64,000 nucleotides of DNA from Phytophthora quininea (lineage: Eukaryota; Oomycota; Peronosporomycetes; Peronosporales; Peronosporaceae), in the NCBI GenBank assembly GCA_011947345.1, contig JAAVTG010000327.1:62001-126000 (forward strand), written 5' to 3'. A model generated the notes under the pieces. That model was given only the letters and a program-made list of their open reading frames with translations. It was not told the DNA's origin and searched no databases. Position numbers and translations under genes: made by a program. This document shows, in pieces, positions 33,493 to 42,323 of the stretch (position 1 is its first letter; each line of letters opens with the position of its first letter).

Positions 33493-34509
33493 ATGCCATC
33501 GTTCCGCGCCGTCCAAGTGCAAAAGTTATCCAAGGACTTTCGTGCTGCTACCAAGATCGTGGACATCCCCGAACTACCGACTGCAGGCGCCGACAAGATC
33601 GTGGTCAAGAACCGCTTCCTCGGTATCAACTCGACCGATGTCAATCTCACAAACGGCATGTACCATGACAAGCTTCCTTTCATCGCTGGCGTCGAAGGTG
33701 CCGGTGTCGTGACTGAGGTCGGGCCAGGAGTCTCCACTGTGAAGGTGGGGGACGCCGTTATGTACCAAGCCTTCAGTGCGTACGCCGACTTCACCGAATT
33801 GCCTGCGTCGGCTGCCATCGTGGTGCCCAAGCTGTCTGCGAACGTACTTCCCGTGGCGGTGGGCGGGGTGTCTGCGTCAATGTGTCTGGAATACCTCGGT
33901 GACATGAAGTCGAACGAGACTGTGCTGGTGACGGCGGCTGCTGGAGGCACTGGGCAGTTTGTGGTGCAGTTAGCCAAGCTCGCGGGCAACCATGTCATTG
34001 GTACAACCAGCACTGATGAAAAGGTGGAAGCGCTCAAGAAGCTCGGGTGCGACCGTGTCATCAACTATAACAAGGAAGACGTGAGCGAAGTCCTCAAGAA
34101 AGAGTATCCAAGCGGAGTGGACATCGTTTTTGAATCGGTCGGTGGCGAAATGTTCCGCGCCGCAGTCGACAACATCGCCGTCCACGGGCGTATCATCAAG
34201 ATCGGCTTCATCTCTAGAGTTCTGGAGACCAAGACGGCGGACGATGCCCCCAAGCCAACGCCTCTGCTCTCATGGGAAGCGAACGAGAAAATCCTCATGA
34301 AGTCGGCTTCGGTTCGGAGCTTCTTCATGTATCACTTCGAAGAGCACGTCCGCGAGCATACCGAGAGGCTGCTGAAGCTCATCGATGAGGGAAAGCTGCA
34401 GCCTGGAGTTGACCCAACAGAGTACAAGGGCCTGGAATCCATCCCAGATGCCATCGACCGCATGTTTGCTCGTGAAAACGTAGGCAAGCTCATTGTTAAG
34501 CTCGAGTAA
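33493..34509 (+). CDS. PTGR3: Zinc-free MDR reductase, prostaglandin reductase 3-like
   Basis: NADPH-dependent medium-chain reductase of the quinone-oxidoreductase/PTGR3 (ZADH2) group, which reduces double bonds of enones such as 15-oxo-prostaglandins or related lipid aldehydes. Single exon, 338 residues, no frame break. The N-terminal GroES-like part has NRFLGINSTDVNLTNGMY and GVEGAGVVTEVGPGV. The Rossmann part has the nucleotide loop TAAAGGTGQFVVQLAKLAG and the Tyr/Asn motif DRVINYNKED. No structural-zinc Cys cluster is present, which excludes alcohol dehydrogenases. The C-terminus (FARENVGKLIVKLE) is a standard end. Likely cytosolic or peroxisomal; no clear targeting peptide. Substrate is inferred. 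Confidence 0.85.
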   Translation: MPSFRAVQVQKLSKDFRAATKIVDIPELPTAGADKIVVKNRFLGINSTDVNLTNGMYHDKLPFIAGVEGAGVVTEVGPGVSTVKVGDAVMYQAFSAYADFTELPASAAIVVPKLSANVLPVAVGGVSASMCLEYLGDMKSNETVLVTAAAGGTGQFVVQLAKLAGNHVIGTTSTDEKVEALKKLGCDRVINYNKEDVSEVLKKEYPSGVDIVFESVGGEMFRAAVDNIAVHGRIIKIGFISRVLETKTADDAPKPTPLLSWEANEKILMKSASVRSFFMYHFEEHVREHTERLLKLIDEGKLQPGVDPTEYKGLESIPDAIDRMFARENVGKLIVKLE

Positions 34510-34554
34510 AAGATGAACGGGCCACTCTATTGCCCTCTCAGCTGACACACGTGC

Positions 34555-35806
34555 CTAATTCTTCTTCTTCGTCGCTTTGACCTTTTTGGCGTGCTTGGCA
34601 GAGTTCATGTGGCCGTTGTACTTCTTCACATCCCGGAACGTGAGGCCGCAAGTCTTGCAAACCATCTTGGCCGACTGAGCACTGGCTGCCGCCTTCTCCT
34701 TTTGATCGCCCCTGTACTCACGAGCTGTCAGCCAAACTCTTCTTACAATCAATCGACTCGTAAGGCCGAAGGAGTAGCTAATACCTTTTTGCCGCTGTTC
34801 GGTGGTGCCTCACTCTCCTTCGGAACTTGAGCAGTTTCTTTGCGGGGTCAGTCACGCTGGCCGTCTTGTCAAGTGCAAAGATAAAGTAGTGAGCTCCAGT
34901 CGTGGACGGTGGTTCTCCGCGGAAGGAGGCAGGGTGCGTCCGCTGCGGCTCATAGCCCGAGTAAATGCTGGCGTCAAAGCGCTCCGTCCTGTGTTGTGGT
35001 TGTGTCAGTCGTGAACCTGCAGCATATTCCAAGCAAACATTACCGCTTCAGCTTGAGCCCACTCGCCGCAGCCTGCTCCTCGATCTTCCAGCGGTTGTAG
35101 AACAGAGTGTTGCGCAGTGACACCAGCACTTGGCCTCGGCTGGGGTGCAAAAACTTCCGCGTCGAGTAAAAGAACTCCCTCAGCAGTTGCTGGTTGTTGG
35201 CCACATCTTCCTCCGTCGCGCCGCCAAGGTGCGGGAAGTTGAACACGATGGATTGAAACGCCTCAGCTCCGTCCAGCCAGCTCTGCTGCTCCAGGTGGGT
35301 CGCGTCCACGTCAAAGTGCACGCTGGCCTGCAGCAGCTCGTCCATCAGCTAATGAGTCTCCCAGGGGAAATACGTTGGGCCTACTCACCCCCGCCGTCTC
35401 GAGGGCGTCGCAGTTCAGCAGCGCGTTCGGGTACTTGAGTTTCAGGTCCACCTGGGAGTCGTAGCAAGTGGCGGCGATGCGTTTGCCCCTAGAAACACGG
35501 CGAGCGCCAGCGAGAAGGAAAAGTCCCCGTCTCCAACCACCAGGATCCGCTGCCGGTCGCTGAAAGGCCCCAAGCTCTTTGGATTCGGGTTGGACGACGT
35601 GGTGAGCGAGAAGAGCGCGTTGGCCTGCGACTTGGTGGCGCGGATCTGCTCCGTCGCGGCGTTAGGCGTGTTGCCACTGGTGTGTTTCTGGGTCAGCGGC
35701 GTTAGCACAGTTAGCACAGAGGGATCAACCAGCGTAAAGGTGTGTGCAGTTCACGCACTCGGTCGTTGCGGCGGCGCTTCTTCTTGTCGGCGCGGGCCTT
35801 CGCCAT
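34555..35806 (-). CDS. BMT5-like rRNA (uridine-N3)-methyltransferase with C2H2 finger
   Basis: Rossmann methyltransferase of the DUF2431/BMT5 family, whose yeast member methylates 25S rRNA. Exon 1 encodes a basic, nucleolar-like start (MAKARADKKKRRRNDR). After an intron come the SAM-binding strand (RILVVGDGDFSFSLAL near 35550), ATCYDSQVDLKLKYPNALL near 35440, then FQSIVFNFPHLGG near 35230 and the C-terminal barrel. A further exon encodes one C2H2 finger (CKTCGLTFRDVKKYNGHMNS near 34600-34650) and a Lys-rich tail ending at 34555. The finger is not part of yeast BMT5. Frame breaks at runs 35486-35489 and 34844-34847 are each repaired by one base. Confidence 0.82.
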
Positions 35807-36368
35807 TTTGGTTGGTGACGCTTTTTAGAGACGTTCGGCATAAAAGAGTCGTGGCGGAATGCCGAGTTTGAGCAGTGTGGAGCATCACGTTGCCAACGTG
35901 TCGAGCATCACGTTGCCAACGTGTCGCGCAAGGCGCCGATTGTTGGGCCTCGCAGGCTGCCATTGGCGTCTACGGCTCGCCAATGGACCCCGTTCGGCGA
36001 GGACCGTCAAGAGGAGGCGTCGCTGGAGCAGGTTGGTCGCCAGCACAGTCGGCAAACTTCTCACCTGATGAGCCCAACGCAATGGGCTGAATTTGTCAAT
36101 GTCCGGCACGTCTAGCGCTCTCTTTACTGCGTCGAGCCGGGTCTCGGTAGACTTGAAGGCCAAGGAGTGAGTGTTGTCGACGAATCTCCTCTGATAGTAA
36201 TGCCGATATGCTTGCCCGGTAATGTGCAGGTTCACGGGGAGCGACACGTTGTCAAGCTCGTTTTGCTGTCGGCGCAAGTGCTAGCGAAGTAGCTGCAGGA
36301 ACACCCACACAGCAGACATGGTCTCACTTTTCAATTCGACTGGATCAACACAGCCTAATCCCTCCTCC
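35807..36368. other. Divergent promoter region with palindromic direct repeats
   Basis: Lies between the BMT5-like gene (minus) and mucin-like gene 2 (plus). A 130-codon minus-strand frame at 35885-36277 is open and includes a protein-like stretch (TGQAYRHYYQRRFVDNTHS), but it has no family match and overlaps the repeats, so I do not call it a gene. The clear structure is the duplicated 23-mer at 35880-35925. Confidence 0.4.
35880..35925. repeat. Two perfect 23-bp direct repeats, each with a palindrome
   Basis: The 23-mer at 35880-35902 is repeated exactly at 35903-35925. Each contains CACGTTGCCAACGTG, a seven-base inverted repeat around one central base (35886-35900 and 35909-35923). The repeats sit about 75 bp upstream of the BMT5-like start codon. 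Tandem dyad elements of this form often bind dimeric transcription factors. Confidence 0.9.
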
Positions 36369-37752
36369 ATGAAGCCCAACACCCTACTGCTCTTCACCCT
36401 CGCTGGAGCAGCTACCGCAATTTCTACGCCACCAGCGTCGACTGCCACGGCAGTGGCGGGCAAGTACGGAATGACCACGGCCTGTATTAACGTCTCTGTG
36501 GAGACGGACGCAACCTACTGCATCCAAGGACCCATCTGCAGCGGCTCGGGAAAGGCACTTGCCGGGTCGTTGTGCCCCGTTAAGGGCGCTCTCGCTGTGA
36601 AGGACTGCAATAATAAGCTATCGAGTTGGACGAGCACCGGTGTGTGCGTCGCTCCATCAGATGCAGTGTGCTCGGATCAAGACTGGAGCGTGGGGCTGTG
36701 CGTACGAATCGACAAAATCGACGAACAGCACGACCAACTCCACGTCCGTATCGGCCGCTCCGACCCCAACTCCAACGGCACCGACCTCAGGAAGCAACAC
36801 CGCCAATTCGACTGTTGTTGTTGCTAAATCAAACACCACTTCGATCTCAACAACTCCAGCGGTGACTCCTGCTACGACCACGACAAAGAGCTCCAACAGC
36901 ACAACTAACTCGACTTCTCCGCCCAGTACCACAACAGCTTCGAACTCATCGAGCAAGAACGCGTCATGCACTGACGTCTCTGTCGAGGCCGATGCGAGTT
37001 ACTGCATTCAAGGGTCCATCTGCAGTGGCTCAGGGGCGACGCCAGCGGGGCTGTCCTGTCCTGTGAAGGGCGCCGTCGCGGCGAGGGACTGCACGAACAA
37101 GCTACCGAGTTGGACGAACACCGGTTTGTGCGTCGCTCCGTCGGATGCAGTCTGTTCAAAGATCAGATCAGGAGCGTGGGGATGCGTGTTTGGATCGACG
37201 AAACCAAGCAACAGCACCACGAACTCGACAGCAGCTCCGAATACCAACCCGATAGCTACTCCAATCGCTGCTACTTCAAAACCGAGCAACACCACTCTCT
37301 CGATACCTGCAACGACCCCGGCAACCGTGACTCCTACAACAACGGCTTCTCCAGCCAAACTGACCTCCAGCCCTGCCTCGACGACCAAGCCCGCTTCAAC
37401 CAATGCTACAGTGGCATCTCCGACAGCGAAACCGACCTCAACAGCGACAACAACCTCCACCACCACAACTGCCAAGCCGCCGTCAACTGCACCGTCGAGC
37501 ACAGTGATCTCATCACCAGCGAACACGACGACCGGAGCTACTTCTGCGGCTATTAAGCTTGCCCAGTCCTATGCGGCTGCAGATAAGGGCAAACCCGGAG
37601 TGTCTGACGGCACCATTGCTGGTGGTGCCGCCGCAGCAGTCGCGGGGGTAGCTGCCGTTGCGGTCTTTGCCGTCCACAAGAGACGTCAGAATGCCACCAA
37701 GTCGGAATCACCTGGAAGCGCGTACCACGGAGCCGTCCCAACGCCTCTGTGA
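36369..37752 (+). CDS. Secreted mucin-like protein 2: two eight-Cys domains, Thr-rich stalk, membrane anchor
   Basis: ATG 36369 starts a signal peptide (MKPNTLLLFTLAGAATAIS); an upstream in-frame ATG at 36318 would hide it. Two copies of the eight-Cys domain are present, about 36480-36700 and 36970-37195, spaced as in gene 1 (YCIQGPICSGSG and YCIQGSICSGSG; both end GAWGC). A Thr/Ser/Asn linker joins them and a long Thr/Pro/Ser/Ala stalk follows. The C-terminus has a Gly/Ala-rich membrane span (AAAAVAGVAAVAVFAV), HKRRQ and the tail AYHGAVPTPL. Within the first domain the frame changes near 36670-36680 (after DAVC), apparently by loss of two or gain of one base, so the last Cys of that domain lies in the second frame. 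Many NST/NTT triplets in the linkers are possible N-glycosylation sites. Confidence 0.78.
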
Positions 37753-38445
37753 AGGCCATCATCTCTTGCATGACCATGCTTGCCTGACTTTCTCTTTGCT
37801 CCTTTCTGTCGGCCGTTCCCGAGCAGCTGAAGGCCATCGCAACAACAGTGAACACGACTTGCATTTTTTTCCGACTCAAAGTGTGTGTTTTCAATGTCGA
37901 AAGTAAAAGGCTGATCATTCGTGCAGATACTTTGTTTTCTCCTGCACACCAGCAAGAGTAACTGATGCACGACGCGTGCCCCCATGCGGCAAGTGTCCAA
38001 TACCAAGTTAATAAAGGTGCTAATGCTCCTCGATTGGCGGCCCTGAATTCAACCTGGCAAGTAGTCTTGCCAGATAGTATGGTTCCTCGTCGCAAGGCGC
38101 GTGCTAGGGGTTTGTTCCGGTGTGAAATTTGCAGCGGTTCAGATCACCGCTTTTGCTCAATACTGCAGCAATTCGGGTGGTCCAGCGAACGCAGAGCAGG
38201 CTCGTTGTTGCTGCGTCCAAAGTCAAGTTCGGTCCTTGGTGTTCGCACGAAATCATTTCAACTCATATCGTCGGCGCTCATTTTTACTCTGGCACTATTC
38301 ACATTCGCCAGGTTTGCGTTCTACAAGCTAGCTACCCCCAACGTCGAGACCTCCACCACCAGCACTTCCCAATTCACTTTGGACTACGCACTCTCACCCA
38401 ACTGGCAGTTTGTTTCCGACAACTAGCTACTAGTACCTTACGACC
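37753..38445. other. Intergenic stretch between mucin-like genes 2 and 3
   Basis: No gene supported. It should hold the 3' end of gene 2 and the promoter of gene 3. Short frames in 37960-38430 have no recognisable content. Confidence 0.4.
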
Positions 38446-40106
38446 ATGAAGATCTACACCTTCCTGGTTGTAGTCCTTGCTGGAATGACGACGACTTCAG
38501 ACGCAGCACCGACATCTACGACGGCGCCATCCGCGGCTAAAACTACGGTCGAGGCAACGTGCGTTAACGTTTCTGTGGAGGGCGATGCGACGTACTGCAT
38601 CCAAGGACCTATCTGCAGCGGCTCAGGGACAGCACCGGCAGGCCTGTTGTGCCCTGCCAAGGGCTCCATCGCCGCGAAAGACTGCAATAGGGCCTTGCCA
38701 TCTTGGCTGGACGGCACGTGCGTCGCCCCAACGGATGCACTCTGCTCCAAGATCAAGACTGGAGCATGGGGATGCGTGTACGGTTCGAGCGGCAGCATGG
38801 CTAATGCGTCATCCTCGACAGAGGAGCCGTGTGTATTGCCTTCGTCTGCTGTCAAGGGAGCAGACAATGAATCCTCCCCAACGGAAGGGCCTTGTGCTCT
38901 ACCCGATACTGTCGTCAAAGGCTCATCTGCCTCTGCGACTTCGACCGGTGGGAAGACTAGTTCGACCACAGCCGTATCGAGTACTGAGGAACATTGCATC
39001 CTACCCGATTCTGCAGTTAAGGGCGACAATGGGTCTTCTGCAACTGCTAGTACCAAGTCCGGGTCGACTACGGCTGGGTCGACTACAACGGAGGAGCCGT
39101 GCATTCTAGCTGACGCTGCTGTAAAGGGCGGTGAGAGCTCCTCCGGGGTCACGTCAAAGCCTGGTTCGACCACAAAGACGGAGCTGTTTCGGTCACGGAA
39201 GAACCGTGTGTCATTCCTGAATCCATAGTGAAGGGCGATGCGGCCTCCTCGACACCTTCGCCTAGCGCAACTCCTTCCAACTCGCCGACAACTGCAACAA
39301 AGGATGGATCGACCCCGGCCACCTCGGTGACAGAGGAACCTTGCGTTATTCCTGACTCCGCTGCACAGGGCGCTGGCAGCAATGCTGCTACAACACCATC
39401 CGTCACTATGAAGTCCGATCCGCCTTCTTTGACATCAGGTGGATCGACAACCAAACCAAGCACACCGTCGACTTCCAGCTCGACGACGGTAACGCCAAGT
39501 TTGACTGCGGGGTCACCTACGACGAAGCCTGGCCCAACAGCCACCAGCTCTCCGACTTCGATGACCATGCCTGGTTCGACTACAGCGACACCGTCAACAG
39601 CTAAGCCCGGGACGACGACTGCGCCCACAACCGCTCCATCGACCAGTGAGCCTTGCTTACCAACGATAACCCCGACAACGACTGAACCGTGCTTGCCTAT
39701 AACCAGTCCTAGCGCGACAGCCACCGCGCCAGCAACTACTGAGCCTTGCTTGCCAACCGCCACGCCAACGACGACTGAACCGTGCTTTTGCTTGCCAACC
39801 GCCACGCCAACGACGACTGAACCGTGTTTTACCGTCATCCCCACGTCGACGGCCCCGCCTAGCTCCACCACGTTGGCACCGAGCTCGACCAAGCCGGCGC
39901 CCACGATTTCAACTCTGGCAGTGTCGACCCAGTCGCTCGACGAGAACTCAAAAACACCGGATGTTTCCAATGGAGCCGTTGTCGGAGCCATTGCTGCCGC
40001 TGCCGCCGCCGTTGGCGCAGTCGCAGCATTTGCACTCTACAAGAAACGCGAGCGTGCTGCTAGCCCCAATACGTTCCACGAAGCCGTGGCGACCCCGATT
40101 CCGTAG
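38446..40106 (+). CDS. Secreted mucin-like protein 3: eight-Cys domain, TEEPC repeats, membrane anchor
   Basis: ATG 38446 starts a signal peptide (MKIYTFLVVVLAGMTTTSDA). One eight-Cys domain lies at about 38560-38775, spaced C-x11-C-x5-C-x11-C-x10-C-x11-C-x7-C-x9-C. It is followed by six copies of a 15-residue motif, roughly TEEPCxLPDSAVKG, each with a single Cys (38815-39372), then a Thr/Pro/Ser stalk with repeated TTTEPCLPTATP, and finally a membrane span (GAIAAAAAAVGAVAAFALY), KKRER and the tail TFHEAVATPIP. One frame break at A3 39174-39176 is repaired by one base and falls inside the fifth repeat, where the motif continues perfectly. The overall design matches genes 1 and 2, so the three are a local family. 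Confidence 0.8.
38815..39372 (+). repeat. Six TEEPC...VKG motifs in mucin-like gene 3
   Basis: Diverged in-frame repeats: TEEPCVLPSSAVKG, TEGPCALPDTVVKG, TEEHCILPDSAVKG, TEEPCILADAAVKG, TEEPCVIPESIVKG and TEEPCVIPDSAAQG, separated by Ser/Thr-rich spacers of 10-25 residues. The fifth is reached through the one-base break at 39174-39176. Confidence 0.88.
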
Positions 40107-40269
40107 GTCTGCGCAATAGCGACAGCACTCACGTTCATTTTCTCCATCGCATTTAACAAACCATCGACAAGGGGCAATGGGCTCGTCAATACAGCGAAAC
40201 CATGGGATTGAGACGTGCTTAGTTCACTCATTTGCCTCATCACTTGTTGTTTCGCTCAGCCCCATGCTA

Positions 40270-41461
40270 CTACAGCTTCGATGCAGCAATGTGCGAAGCG
40301 ATGCGGAATTGCTCGATCGGGTAGTTCGTCTTCTTCTCGATCGCCAGGTCGGCGAGAATCTTGCCGATCACCGGAGTCATCTTCGCACCATGGCCACTGA
40401 ACCCGGCGCCCACAACGATCTTCTTCCCCGCCGACTCCTTCCCGGACCCTGGCACCGTGGCAAAGTCGAGGATGAAGTTTTCGTCCTTGGTCATCGTATA
40501 CATGCAATCGTCGACCTGGTTAGGGAGCTCGTGTCCACGTTGGAAAACGTCTGCGCCACGAAGGATTGGAGCTGCTTGAGCTCTGCGGTTGGTTGGGGAA
40601 CGCCCTGACGGGTGTCCGGGTCGACTGCAGGGCCGTCGTGGCGACAGATCTTGACACCTTCGTGTGCGTTCATCATGGGCAAACCGTAGACCATGGGGTG
40701 GCCGTACTTGATGAAGACGGGAAACTTGTCGGGGTGTACAACTCCTGTTTGCACCTCCAGTACGTTCCGAACGTAGCGATGGGCTGCGTCTTGGCGGTCG
40801 CAGACCCCGACCGCTTCAGGAGTTTGTTCGTCCACGGACCAGCAGTGACGATGCACTGGCGGGCCCGAAGCACCGTCCCGTCGTCCAGGGTGACGACCGC
40901 AGCGAACGAGCCATCCGCCTGCCTTTCGCCCGCAATATCTTTCGCGCGACTGTGCTCGCGGATCTCCGCGCCGATGCGCTTGGACAGCTTCTGCATCGTG
41001 TCCATGGCCAGCGTAGGGTTCAGCACCCCGGCGGTGGCATTCCACACGGCGTGCGCCTTGTCGTTCAGCGCAAACCCTGGGAAGCGCTCGTTCACTTGAG
41101 CCCCTGAGAGCACTTGGTAAGGCACGTTGTATTTGGCCAGGGCGTTCTCGAGTCTGTGGAGCTCGTCGCTTTCCTCAAGTGCAAAGTCCAAGGCGCCGGT
41201 GGTTTGAATGAGCTGCACCTCGCCCTCCTTCTCGATCTCGCGCCACATCTTCAATGACGCTAGGCACAGATTCGTGAACACGTCGTCCGGGTAGGCCACG
41301 CGGAAGATGCGGCTGGAGCCGTGGCTGGAGCCCTTGCCGTGCAGCAACTCGAACTGCTCGAGAAGCAGCACGCGCTGGCCAGCTTTGGCGGCGTAGTAGG
41401 CCGCAGAACTGCCCATAAGGCCCGCGCCAACCACCACAACGTCGTACACTGGCGAAGCCAT
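40270..41461 (-). CDS. Peroxisomal sarcosine/pipecolate oxidase-like flavoenzyme
   Basis: FAD-dependent amine oxidase of the monomeric sarcosine oxidase/PIPOX/fructosyl-amine oxidase group, which oxidises N-methyl or cyclic amino acids and releases H2O2. The N-terminus has the dinucleotide fold VVVGAGLMGSSAAYYAAKAG. GKGSSHGSSRIFR is the family block after it. DDCMYTMTKDENFILD near 40470-40515 contains the Cys that binds FAD covalently in this family, and VVGAGFSGHGAKMTPVIGK follows. The protein ends in SKL, a strong type 1 peroxisomal targeting signal. Two frame breaks (GGG 40781-40783 on the plus strand, and near 40530) need one base each. Met 41461 starts MASPVYDVVVVG. The exact substrate cannot be told from sequence. 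Confidence 0.88.
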
Positions 41462-42323
41462 CAGCAAAGTGGAGATGCGAACCGGGGAGGAGAGACTCGG
41501 ATGTGTCTGCTGGGGCGCGAATTGGAGAATGACCCGAACGACCAGGCAAAGGCTGTCGGGCAGAGAAGGCCGGAGTGTTGTCTGCTAAAGATCACGGGGG
41601 GGACTGCGTGCCTTCAGCACAGTAAACCCGAGGATCGAGTAGCTCCTTCGCGTTGATTAGGCAGCCAGCTCGATAGGAAGGCCAAGGCCCCTCCTGGACA
41701 GCGTTCTCTGATTGAAGTTGGAGCTGCTGCTGCTGCACCCTGGCATGACTCATGCCACGCACCAGCTTGACCAAGCTGTTTCCTGCACAATACTTCGAGG
41801 CGATGGCAAACTCACTGCAGCAGATCGGAGGGAACTTTACCTAGGGGTCATCTAGAGCCGCAAAGATTTCCACAACGGGAAGCACTCACTGTCAGCCAGG
41901 CTGTTCCATCCAGCGCCATCAGCACCAGCACGGAGAGGGGTCTACAAAGAATCGTCGAGTGTCATAGCGTTCGTTGAAGGAGTTCTTTCATATTTGCGAC
42001 GCAATTGGGATCACTGAGCTGCAAGTTGCTGCAGCCTGCAACGAGGATCACAATCCGCCGACCGCGGCGCGACGTCTTCCAGAAGCCAAGCGACGATGTC
42101 ATATCCCCAGTCGCGGTGAGATCGTATGCTACTGAGGCGGTCTCCGAAAACACGAACAAATTCCTCGGACCTACCTGTAGTCAAGCCACCACCGCTGAAA
42201 AGAACGAATCGGGTCGACATGTCCGGTACAACCTCCATTGAAAGCTGGTTCCCCGGCTGGAGAGAAAACTTAAGTTAATTGTCGACGACCACTACAACAC
42301 ACATTTCGACGCCACGGACAGTC
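41462..42323. other. Intergenic region, one doubtful minus-strand frame
   Basis: No supported gene. A minus-strand frame from ATG 42238 is open for 75 codons, and with a possible 44-nt intron also in a second frame to 41962; the two readings exclude each other and neither matches a family I know. The rest of the stretch holds no structure I can defend. Confidence 0.35.

Noticed and set aside
35885..36277. 130-codon minus-strand frame upstream of mucin-like gene 2
   Set aside because: Runs into the promoter repeats, no family match; could be a relic but cannot be supported.
42011..42238. 75-codon minus-strand frame starting MEVVPDMSTRF
   Set aside because: Open both with and without a putative intron, giving two unrelated C-termini; too short and unmatched to call a gene.
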